A stretch of DNA of 7,046 nucleotides from positions 1-7,046 of the forward strand of contig JAGVBL010000244.1 of NCBI GenBank assembly GCA_020059785.1, written 5' to 3'. This stretch comes from Ignavibacteriales bacterium. GTDB lineage: Bacteria > Bacteroidota > Ignavibacteria > Ignavibacteriales > Melioribacteraceae. A model generated the notes under the pieces. It did no database searches, had not been told where the DNA came from, and worked only from the letters and a program-made list of their open reading frames with translations. Made by a program: the position numbers and the translations under genes. Below are positions 1-5,741 of the stretch, one piece after another. How positions within the stretch are numbered: the first letter of the stretch is position 1; each line of letters starts with the position of its first letter.

Positions 1-877
1 ATGGATATCCATCTTCAAGAATAAGTATGTTATTACATTCATTATAGATTTTGTTTATTAGATTCTTCGGCAAAGGATATTGACCAATTTTAACAATCGG
101 GTGCGGACAATTTCTATCAGGATAATTTTCCATCAGGTAGTTATATGCAATACCACACGCAATAATGCCTCTGCTTTTATCATTCCCTTCAAAATATTTA
201 TTAAATAAAGAACTTTCGGATTCATCAAGGAAATTGATCTGATTTTTAAGTAATATTTTGTAGCGGTTACGTGCTATTGCCGGTAATAACACAAATTGTT
301 TTGAATCATCAGGCAGAGAATTATTGTTTTGTGCTCTCGTTTCTTTTACAACAACACCATACCTCGAATGCGACAATCGTGTTGTTATTCTAATTAAAAC
401 CGGTGTTTTATATTTTTCAGATAATTCAAATCCTTCTCGCGCCATATCGTAAGCTTCTTGTTGATTTGAAGGTTCCAGAATAGGAATTAGAGCAAACTTT
501 CCAAAGTAACGGGAGTCCTGTTCATTTTGCGAAGAATGCATCGAAGGATCATCTGCAACTGTAATTACCAATCCGCCGTTAACACCTGTTATTGCAGAGT
601 TAATAAAAGGATCAGCAGCAACATTTAAACCGACATGTTTCATGCAAACCATTGCACGTTTTCCTGCGTAAGACATTCCTAAAGCGGCTTCCATTGCTGT
701 CTTCTCATTAGCAGACCACTTACTGTGGATTTTTTTCTCTGTAGCTATTTTAGAATTCTGAACATACTCTGTAATTTCTGTTGACGGAGTACCCGGATAT
801 GCGTAAATACCGGACATTCCACCATCAATGGCACCTTGAGCAATTGCTTCTGCACCCAGGAGTAGTAACTTTTTCAT
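1..877 (-). CDS. iorA: Indolepyruvate:ferredoxin oxidoreductase, alpha subunit (N-terminal part, cut by window edge)
   Basis: The reverse strand is open without a stop from ATG at 877 to base 1, giving 292 residues of a protein whose relatives usually have about 550-640. It begins MKKLLLLGAEAIAQGAI and contains AYPGTPSTEITEY (residues 26-38), NEKTAMEAALGMSYAGKRA (57-75) and the hallmark MKHVGLNVAADP (79-90), followed by VADDPSMHSSQNEQDSR (107-123). This is the pyruvate-ferredoxin-oxidoreductase-like pyrimidine-binding domain of the thiamine-diphosphate enzyme IorA. The end of the visible part (ILEDGYP, 286-292) matches the hinge before the TPP domain. With IorB, the family oxidatively decarboxylates arylpyruvates from aromatic amino acids to aryl-acyl-CoA, reducing ferredoxin in the cytoplasm. 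The TPP-binding and [4Fe-4S] domains and iorB would lie left of the window. No Shine-Dalgarno sequence is visible before 877. The frame stays open upstream to a stop at 1031-1033 but has no further ATG, so 877 is preferred. Confidence 0.93.
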   Translation of the reverse strand, partial: MKKLLLLGAEAIAQGAIDGGMSGIYAYPGTPSTEITEYVQNSKIATEKKIHSKWSANEKTAMEAALGMSYAGKRAMVCMKHVGLNVAADPFINSAITGVNGGLVITVADDPSMHSSQNEQDSRYFGKFALIPILEPSNQQEAYDMAREGFELSEKYKTPVLIRITTRLSHSRYGVVVKETRAQNNNSLPDDSKQFVLLPAIARNRYKILLKNQINFLDESESSLFNKYFEGNDKSRGIIACGIAYNYLMENYPDRNCPHPIVKIGQYPLPKNLINKIYNECNNILILEDGYP

Positions 878-889
878 TTTCAGTTTTAG

Positions 890-916
890 ATTTGTTGGAA
901 TTTTCCAACTGCAAAT
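890..916. promoter_or_regulatory. Inverted repeat in the iorA leader (possible operator or RNA hairpin)
   Basis: GTTGGAATTTTCCAAC at 894-909 is a perfect 7+7 inverted repeat with a two-base centre. ATTTG at 890-894 and CAAAT at 912-916 extend the symmetry if a three-base offset is allowed. It lies 17 bases upstream of the iorA start codon and well upstream of the EIIA gene, so it could be a regulator site acting on iorA or a small hairpin in its mRNA leader. It has no T-run that would make it a terminator. Which regulator would bind is unknown. Confidence 0.45.
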
Positions 917-982
917 TACTGTTTGCCCATTCTCTCTGCAAGGAATATCGGATTGATTGAATGAAATTATATTCGGGATTAA

Positions 983-1013
983 TTGATTAAGCGGAATGGC
1001 TTTCTTAAATTTG
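983..1013 (+). promoter_or_regulatory. Candidate Bacteroidota-type promoter for the EIIA-hisS operon
   Basis: TTG at 983-985 is followed, after exactly 20 bases, by TAAATTTG at 1006-1013. This matches the Bacteroidota primary-sigma pattern (TTTG or TTG at -33, TAnnTTTG at -7). Transcription would start near 1019-1021, leaving a leader of about 28 bases before the ATG at 1048. The match is seen in the sequence. That this organism's sigma factor uses the pattern is inferred. Confidence 0.4.
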
Positions 1014-1017
1014 CTAC

Positions 1018-1048
1018 CAAAATTATTCAACTAATGCCGGCGCATCAA
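1018..1048 (-). promoter_or_regulatory. Candidate Bacteroidota-type promoter for iorA, overlapping the opposing promoter
   Basis: On the minus strand TTG (1048-1046) is followed after 20 bases by TAATTTTG (1025-1018), again a full TAnnTTTG box at the standard distance. Transcription towards iorA would start near 1010-1012 and give a leader of about 135 bases that includes the inverted repeat at 890-916. The -33 element overlaps the first base of the EIIA start codon, and the -7 box lies four bases from the opposing -7 box at 1006-1013. Confidence 0.35.
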
Positions 1049-1521
1049 TGAGAATCTGCGATATTTTAAGAAAAGACAAAATCATTCCTTCTATGAAATC
1101 AAAATTTAAGAATGATGCAATAAATGAATTGATTGATCTATTTAAGGATGATGAACGTGTTAAGGATGTTGAATCTATGAGAGAAGCGGTTCATGATCGC
1201 GAAAAAATTATGTCAACCGGTGTTGGAAAAGGTTTTGCAATACCACATGCCAAATCGAATTCTGTTACTGATATAATTGCCGGGTTCGGTAAACTTGATG
1301 ATCCTGTCGATTTCCAATCGCTTGATGGTCAACCGGTCCGCCTCGTATTTCTTCTTGTAGGAAAAGAAAATCTGGTTGGTCCTCATATCAAATTATTAAG
1401 TAGAATTTCAAGGATGATGAATAGAGAAGAATTTAGAGATAGTCTGGCAAATGCTAAAAGTGTAGATGAAATTTATAATCTCTTCGAAACTGAGGAAAAG
1501 CAGTACTTTGAGATTTCCTAA
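1048..1521 (+). CDS. PTS EIIA domain protein (fructose/PtsN type), stand-alone
   Basis: The 157-residue protein is a single PTS EIIA type-2 (fructose/mannitol/PtsN) domain, close to the family's usual 145-165 residues. It starts with the typical helix MRICDILRKDKII. It has the active-site stretch STGVGKGFAIPHAKS, where H67 is the expected phosphate acceptor, and the second conserved histidine H113 in VGPHIKLLSRI, followed by a closing helix ending in EIYNLF. Such proteins take phosphate from HPr or NPr, and either pass it to a sugar transporter or, as in PtsN, act as regulators. No EIIB or EIIC is nearby, so a regulatory role is more likely; that is inference. The start is ATG 1048: the frame is closed upstream by a stop at 1006-1008 with no other ATG between. 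No Shine-Dalgarno sequence is visible. It is the first gene of an apparent operon with hisS, 17 bases before the chosen hisS start. It could be called ptsN, but orthology cannot be shown here. Confidence 0.88.
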   Translation: MRICDILRKDKIIPSMKSKFKNDAINELIDLFKDDERVKDVESMREAVHDREKIMSTGVGKGFAIPHAKSNSVTDIIAGFGKLDDPVDFQSLDGQPVRLVFLLVGKENLVGPHIKLLSRISRMMNREEFRDSLANAKSVDEIYNLFETEEKQYFEIS

Positions 1522-1525
1522 GACC

Positions 1526-1529
1526 AGGA
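1526..1529 (+). promoter_or_regulatory. Ribosome binding site that decides the hisS start
   Basis: AGGA ends nine bases before the ATG at 1539, a workable distance. The in-frame TTG at 1530 directly abuts it and so could not be served by this site. The ATG is therefore the likely start. Confidence 0.6.
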
Positions 1530-1538
1530 TTGACCTTA

Positions 1539-2801
1539 ATGATAAAAGCTATTACCGGAACCCGCGATATTTTACCTTCCGATATTCCTAAATGGAAGTA
1601 TCTAGAAAAAGTTGTTAGTGAAGTATTCCAGAATTTTAACTACAAAGAAATCCGAACCCCTGTCTTTGAAGAAACCTCTCTCTTTGCTCGAGGTATTGGC
1701 GAAGCTACAGACATTGTAAGCAAAGAGATGTACACATTTATTGATAGAGGCGGGACAAGTATAACATTAAAACCGGAAATGACTGCCGGTGTTGTTAGAG
1801 CTTTGATAGAACATTCACTCGATAAAAAGCAGAGTGTTAACAAACTTTATTATATCTCGCCTATGTTCAGACAGGAACGTCCTCAAGCCGGTAGATTCCG
1901 CCAGTTTCATCAGTTTGGTGCCGAAGCTCTTGGAAGTAACGATCCGATGCTTGATGCAGAAATGATCATTATGGCTTACGATATTATTAATAAGCTGGGT
2001 TTGAAAAATCTTACCGTTAAAATTAATTCACTTGGAATTCCGCAGTCTCGTGAAAATTATAAAACTATTCTTAAAAAATATCTTGAACAACATTTTAATA
2101 GTTTGTCCCAGGAAAGTAAGAAGAGATTCGATACAAATATTTTAAGAATATTTGATAGTAAGGAAGATCAGGATCAGAAAATAATGACGGATGCACCATT
2201 ATTAATTAATTATCTTGATGATGAAAGCATTCAGCACTTTGAGAAAGTAAAAAATTACCTGGGTGCTGCCGGAATAAATTACGAAGTTGATCCAAAACTT
2301 GTACGCGGACTCGATTACTATTCACACACTACTTTCGAAATTGTAAGCGGAAGTGTCGGCTCTCAAAGTTCTTTATGCGGCGGCGGAAGATATGATATGC
2401 TTGTAAAAGAATTAGGCGGTGGTGATATCCCGGGTGTTGGATTTGCTGCCGGTATGGAGAGAATATTACTCGCATGCGAAAATGAAAACTCTCTTAACCT
2501 TCCTGAAGAAAAAATTGATCTTTACATTGTATCGCTGGATAAAAATTTGCTGGATGAGACATTTAAGTTAGCTGTGGAACTCAGAAGACGCGGATTAACA
2601 GTGGAAACCGATTACCTATCACGAAGTGTTAAAGCACAGATGAGAGAAGCTAATAAATACAATTCAAAATATGTTTTAATGATTGGCGGCGAGGAATTTC
2701 GGAAGGGAGAATTGGTTCTCAAAAAAATGTCTGATGGAGAACAATATTCAATTGAAAAAAATGATCTGGAAAATTTGGGTACTAAAATAAAGGAATCATA
2801 A
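1539..2801 (+). CDS. hisS: Histidyl-tRNA synthetase
   Basis: This 420-residue protein charges tRNA-His with histidine using ATP in the cytoplasm; family members are usually 410-430 residues. It opens with the canonical IKAITGTRDILPSD. Class II motif 1 lies around residues 38-65 (IRTPVFEETSLFARG), the KPEMTAGVVRA stretch at 78-88, and motif 2 FRQERPQAGRFRQFHQF at 110-126 with R111 and E113. The histidine-binding signature LVRGLDYYSHTTFE is at 254-267, the glycine-rich CGGGRYDMLV at 280-289, and motif 3 GVGFAAGMERI at 299-309. A C-terminal anticodon-binding domain spans about 325-412 (LYIVSLDKN...YVLMIGGEE). All expected catalytic elements are present. The ATG at 1539 is chosen over TTG 1530 because of AGGA at 1526-1529. 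The TAA stop at 2799-2801 directly abuts the next start codon, suggesting translational coupling. Confidence 0.98.
   Translation: MIKAITGTRDILPSDIPKWKYLEKVVSEVFQNFNYKEIRTPVFEETSLFARGIGEATDIVSKEMYTFIDRGGTSITLKPEMTAGVVRALIEHSLDKKQSVNKLYYISPMFRQERPQAGRFRQFHQFGAEALGSNDPMLDAEMIIMAYDIINKLGLKNLTVKINSLGIPQSRENYKTILKKYLEQHFNSLSQESKKRFDTNILRIFDSKEDQDQKIMTDAPLLINYLDDESIQHFEKVKNYLGAAGINYEVDPKLVRGLDYYSHTTFEIVSGSVGSQSSLCGGGRYDMLVKELGGGDIPGVGFAAGMERILLACENENSLNLPEEKIDLYIVSLDKNLLDETFKLAVELRRRGLTVETDYLSRSVKAQMREANKYNSKYVLMIGGEEFRKGELVLKKMSDGEQYSIEKNDLENLGTKIKES
2790..2794 (+). promoter_or_regulatory. Ribosome binding site supporting the TTG start at 2802
   Basis: AAGGA inside the end of hisS lies seven bases before TTG 2802, an ideal distance. 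No ATG exists in this frame until codon 93, so this site is the main support for the non-standard start. Confidence 0.65.
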
Positions 2802-3323
2802 TTGCCTCTCCGTAAACCTAAAAACATTCCTAAAATTCCTAAAACCCAAAAGAAAAAAGCTCACACTGCTCTCTCTGCAATTCCTCTAAAGAAACCGGAT
2901 AAGCTCGAATATATCTGTAAAGCATATTATTTGTACGATGAAAAGTTAAAAAAACAATTTTGTGCCTTTGCAATTGAAACACTTGTTGAATTCACAAGCT
3001 TTGCTTATGAAGTTTCTGTAGAGGTTATCCGCGAGAAAAATATTTTTTATTTTATTGTTACAGGATTAAAAGCCAGAATGGACGCTATACCTTCTATTCA
3101 GCCGGCAAGAAATGAATTACTCTTCGAAGATCTGGTTGGCATTTACGTAGTTAATGTTGTTAAACAGGATGGTGCAATAAATACTGCAGATTACAAATTC
3201 AATTTTTACATGAAAGAAATTACTCTGGAAAAAGAGTATAAACCAAAAAAGAAAAACAATCGTCACTTTTGCAGCTTTGAAGTAGCAGAAGATAAGTTTT
3301 CTTTTGCTCCAGACTTAACTTAG
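2802..3323 (+). CDS. Basic protein of unknown function with a TTG start, between hisS and the rRNA methyltransferase gene
   Basis: I do not recognise this 173-residue protein. It starts with TTG directly after the hisS stop, with AAGGA seven bases upstream. Residues 1-34 form a lysine- and proline-rich, probably disordered tail (KPKNIPKIPKTQKKKA). From about residue 35 (KLEYICKAYYLYDEKLKKQFCAFAIE) it looks like a compact alpha/beta domain. Hydrophobic strands follow (YEVSVEVI, IFYFIVTGLKARMDAIP, LVGIYVVNVV, YKFNFYMKEITLEKEY), then a second lysine-rich patch (PKKKNNRHF, 148-156). There is no signal peptide, no transmembrane helix and no metal-binding cysteine pattern; the two cysteines after the tail are isolated. 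Codon use and base composition resemble its neighbours, so recent transfer is unlikely. Position in a run with hisS and an rRNA methyltransferase gene, plus the basic tails, would fit an RNA- or ribosome-associated role, but that is guesswork from context. That it is a real gene is well supported by frame length, ribosome binding site and coupling. Confidence 0.8.
   Translation: MPLRKPKNIPKIPKTQKKKAHTALSAIPLKKPDKLEYICKAYYLYDEKLKKQFCAFAIETLVEFTSFAYEVSVEVIREKNIFYFIVTGLKARMDAIPSIQPARNELLFEDLVGIYVVNVVKQDGAINTADYKFNFYMKEITLEKEYKPKKKNNRHFCSFEVAEDKFSFAPDLT
2826..2843 (+). repeat. Two tandem copies of a 9-base unit encoding Ile-Pro-Lys
   Basis: ATTCCTAAA occurs twice back to back, preceded by a related unit CCTAAAAAC (2817-2825). 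This gives the PKN-IPK-IPK run in the tail of the unknown protein. It is a small, in-frame coding repeat that could vary in copy number without breaking the gene. Confidence 0.7.
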
Positions 3324-3355
3324 ATCAATCATTTTCAGATAACTTCTTTTTCTTT

Positions 3356-4084
3356 ATGAATAAAATCTTTGGTAGAAAACCTGTATTAGAAGCAATTAAC
3401 GCCGGGGTTGAGTTAGAAGTTATTTATGTTGCCTACGGTCAGCATGGTGATGTAATTCATAAAATTTTTACTTCTGCTAAAGAGCGGGGAATTAAGATTA
3501 CACAGATTTCCCAGCAGAAATTTAATGAGCTTGCCCGATCAGAAAATGCTCAAGGTGTTATTGCTGTTAAATCCGTTGCAACATTTTATGAATTGAGTGA
3601 AATTATTGAACATGCCAAAAAATCCACTTACCCTCTTTTACTCCTTCTCGATTCAATTCAAGACCCGCACAATCTCGGTGCAATTTTAAGAACAGCTGAA
3701 TGTTCCGGTGTTGATGGAATATTAATTACAACCAATCAAAGCTCACCGATTACAGAAACAGTCGAAAAAATTTCTGCCGGTGCAGTTTCTCATCTGAAAA
3801 TTTGTAAAGTAAACAATCTTGTCCGCGCAATTGAGCAACTAAAAAAAGAAAATTTCTGGATTGTTGGAAGTTCGCTTGTTAATTCTAAAGATTACACCTC
3901 AATTGATTACAAAATGCCGGTAGCATTGGTTGTTGGAAACGAGGAAAAGGGGATTAGAAAATTAGTTGCTGAGAATTGCGATTTTCTGGTTAAAATACCA
4001 ATGTCTGGTAAGATTGACTCATTAAACGTTTCGGTTGCAACCGGGGTTTTACTTTTCGAAATACTTCGCCAGCAAAAATCTTAA
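3356..4084 (+). CDS. rlmB: TrmH/SpoU-family RNA 2'-O-methyltransferase, RlmB-like
   Basis: The 242-residue protein has the length and layout of RlmB, which methylates the ribose of a guanosine (G2251 in E. coli) in the peptidyl-transferase region of 23S rRNA using S-adenosylmethionine. Residues 1-75 form the N-terminal substrate-binding domain, beginning IFGRKPVLEAI and ending QGVIAVK. The SPOUT knot domain follows with all three signature motifs: LDSIQDPHNLGAILRTAE (98-115, with N106 and R112), LVVGNEEKGIR (191-201) and IPMSGKIDSLNVSVATGVLL (214-233). The start ATG 3356 matches where the family begins; no Shine-Dalgarno sequence is seen. It lies 32 bases after the unknown basic protein gene and probably ends the hisS transcript, since a 104-base gap with a promoter-like site follows. 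Some TrmH-family members modify tRNA or other rRNA sites, so the exact target nucleotide is not certain. Confidence 0.9.
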   Translation: MNKIFGRKPVLEAINAGVELEVIYVAYGQHGDVIHKIFTSAKERGIKITQISQQKFNELARSENAQGVIAVKSVATFYELSEIIEHAKKSTYPLLLLLDSIQDPHNLGAILRTAECSGVDGILITTNQSSPITETVEKISAGAVSHLKICKVNNLVRAIEQLKKENFWIVGSSLVNSKDYTSIDYKMPVALVVGNEEKGIRKLVAENCDFLVKIPMSGKIDSLNVSVATGVLLFEILRQQKS

Positions 4085-4125
4085 TATTTGGGAACGATTT
4101 TAATTGAAAAACAGTTAGTAATATT

Positions 4126-4149
4126 AATCTTGATATTTTTTTCAAGATT
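4126..4149. promoter_or_regulatory. Perfect 8+8 dyad upstream of sufB (operator or hairpin)
   Basis: AATCTTGA (4126-4133) and TCAAGATT (4142-4149) are perfect reverse complements around an eight-base AT-only centre. Weaker pairing continues outward to about 4118 and 4155 with two one-base bulges. It overlaps the -33 element and spacer of the candidate sufB promoter, which is where a repressor would sit. It could also form an RNA hairpin ending the upstream transcript, but the stem is AT-rich and the only nearby T-run after it is four bases (4157-4160), so terminator function is doubtful. Confidence 0.5.
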
Positions 4150-4160
4150 GATTACGTTTT
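4130..4160 (+). promoter_or_regulatory. Candidate promoter of the suf operon
   Basis: TTG at 4130-4132 is followed after 20 bases by TACGTTTT (4153-4160). This is one base off the Bacteroidota -7 pattern TAnnTTTG and has the same 20-base spacing as the two candidates before the EIIA gene. It also reads as TTGATA-N17-TACGTT, a weak sigma-70-like promoter. Transcription would begin near 4166-4168, about 20 bases before the sufB ATG. Confidence 0.35.
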
Positions 4161-4188
4161 AATCCAAAATATCAGTAAAAAGGCAAAA

Positions 4189-5673
4189 ATGAACGAAATA
4201 AAAGAAAATTTAGAGAATCAGGAAGAACTTTCGGATGACATGAAAGTTCTTGATGAGCTTACATCTACAGAATATAAATGGGGTTTTGTTACGGAAATAG
4301 AGTCTGAAACAGCTCCAAAAGGTCTGAATGAGGATGTGATTCGTTTAATTTCGAGTAAGAAAAATGAGCCGGAATGGATGACCGAATGGAGATTAAAAGC
4401 ATTTCGTTACTGGTTGAAGATGGAAGAACCTCACTGGCCTAATGTAAACTACCCTCCAATCGATTACCAGGATATAAGTTATTATTCCGCACCAAAGCAA
4501 AAACCTAAGCTAAATAGTCTTGATGAAGTTGACCCTGAATTATTAAAAACTTTTGAAAAACTTGGAATTCCATTGAATGAACAAAAACTTCTTACAGGAG
4601 TTGCTGTTGATGCTGTTTTCGATTCTGTTTCAGTAACAACAACATTCAAAGAAACTCTTAAAGAGAAGGGAGTAATTTTCTGTTCGATATCAGAAGCAAT
4701 TCAGGAACATCCCGAAATCGTAAAAAAATATCTTGGTTCAGTTGTGCCTTATACTGATAATTATTTTGCTGCATTAAATTCTGCAGTGTTCAGCGACGGA
4801 TCATTCGTATTTATACCAAAGGGAGTAAGATGCCCGATGGAATTATCAACCTATTTTAGAATTAATGCACAAGAGACAGGACAATTTGAGAGAACATTAA
4901 TTATTGCTGAAGAAAGTTCGTATGTAAGTTATCTTGAAGGATGTACAGCGCCGATTCGTGATAATAATCAGTTGCATGCTGCAGTTGTTGAACTTGTTGC
5001 TTTAGATGATGCAGAGATTAAATATTCAACTGTGCAGAACTGGTATCCGGGTGATAAAGATGGAAAAGGCGGTATTTATAATTTTGTTACAAAACGTGGT
5101 GCTTGCAGAGGTAAAAATTCAAAAATTTCCTGGACACAGGTTGAAACAGGTTCTGCTATAACATGGAAATACCCGAGTTGCATCTTGCAAGGTGATAATT
5201 CAATCGGCGAATTTTATTCTGTTGCTGTAACCAATAATATGCAGCAAGCAGATACCGGTACCAAGATGATTCACTTAGGTAAGAATACCCGAAGCACAAT
5301 TATTTCAAAAGGGATTTCTGCCGGAAGAAGTAATAATTCCTATCGTGGTTTGGTTAAGATTGGTAAGAATGCTGAAGGTGCACGAAACTTTACTCAATGC
5401 GATTCAATGCTTATGAGTGATCAATGCGGCGCACATACATTTCCTTATATAGAAGTCGAAAATGAATCTGCAAAAGTTGAACACGAAGCTACAACATCCA
5501 AGGTTGGCGCTGATCAGATTTTCTATTTGAATCAGAGAGGAATTGCTACTGAAGATACGGTTAATATGATTGTAAATGGATTCTGTAAAGAAGTATTTAA
5601 CGAACTTCCAATGGAATTTGCTGTAGAGGCTCAAAAGCTTCTTGCAATTTCTCTTGAAGGAAGTGTTGGTTAG
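4189..5673 (+). CDS. sufB: Fe-S cluster assembly scaffold protein SufB
   Basis: The 494-residue protein matches SufB of about 470-495 residues. With SufC and SufD it forms the SufBC2D complex, on which sulfur from the SufS cysteine desulfurase and iron are assembled into Fe-S clusters in the cytoplasm. Visible family stretches are EPEWMTEWRLKAFRYWLKM (60-78), VAVDAVFDSVSV (138-149), FIPKGVRCPMELSTYFRIN (208-226), YLEGCTAP (248-255), WKYPSCILQGDNSIGEFYSV (326-345) and MIHLGKNTRSTIISKGISAG (360-379). Near the end, QCDSMLMSDQCGAHTFPYIE (403-422) and KVEHEATTSKVG (429-440) include C404 and E433, matching E. coli SufB C405 and E434, residues implicated in cluster assembly. The closing LEGSVG is typical. 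ATG 4189 has AAAAAGG at 4177-4183, five bases upstream. It is the first gene of the suf operon; sufC starts 68 bases later. No sufA or sufR-like gene is visible next to it. Confidence 0.98.
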   Translation: MNEIKENLENQEELSDDMKVLDELTSTEYKWGFVTEIESETAPKGLNEDVIRLISSKKNEPEWMTEWRLKAFRYWLKMEEPHWPNVNYPPIDYQDISYYSAPKQKPKLNSLDEVDPELLKTFEKLGIPLNEQKLLTGVAVDAVFDSVSVTTTFKETLKEKGVIFCSISEAIQEHPEIVKKYLGSVVPYTDNYFAALNSAVFSDGSFVFIPKGVRCPMELSTYFRINAQETGQFERTLIIAEESSYVSYLEGCTAPIRDNNQLHAAVVELVALDDAEIKYSTVQNWYPGDKDGKGGIYNFVTKRGACRGKNSKISWTQVETGSAITWKYPSCILQGDNSIGEFYSVAVTNNMQQADTGTKMIHLGKNTRSTIISKGISAGRSNNSYRGLVKIGKNAEGARNFTQCDSMLMSDQCGAHTFPYIEVENESAKVEHEATTSKVGADQIFYLNQRGIATEDTVNMIVNGFCKEVFNELPMEFAVEAQKLLAISLEGSVG

Positions 5674-5730
5674 TAATAATTATTGAAGATGAAGAATTAA
5701 ATAATGTTTATAAAAAATTGAAAAATGATT

Positions 5731-5736
5731 AAGGAG
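5731..5736 (+). promoter_or_regulatory. Strong Shine-Dalgarno sequence of sufC
   Basis: AAGGAG, five bases before ATG 5742, is the strongest ribosome binding site in the window. This fits the need for two SufC per SufB and SufD in the SufBC2D complex, though that link is inference. Confidence 0.75.
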
Positions 5737-5741
5737 AAAAA

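Noticed and set aside
979..990. TTAAT-TG-ATTAA dyad in the divergent intergenic region
   Set aside because: Only five AT-only base pairs per arm; too weak to separate from background, although it overlaps the plus-strand -33 element.
1530..1538. TTG at 1530 as the hisS start (three residues longer)
   Set aside because: The only ribosome binding site (1526-1529) abuts it, while it is correctly spaced for ATG 1539, which gives the canonical N-terminus.
1640..1843. Open frame on the minus strand opposite hisS
   Set aside because: It lies wholly within the conserved catalytic core of hisS, has no ribosome binding site and no recognisable protein features.
5404..5634. Open frame on the minus strand opposite the end of sufB
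   Set aside because: It is the shadow of the conserved C-terminal part of sufB containing C404 and E433.
5674..5741. AT-only palindrome AATAATTATT and tiny frames in the sufB-sufC gap
   Set aside because: A 10-base AT palindrome is expected by chance in such AT-rich DNA, and the tiny frames have three to five codons; no terminator or leader peptide is supported.
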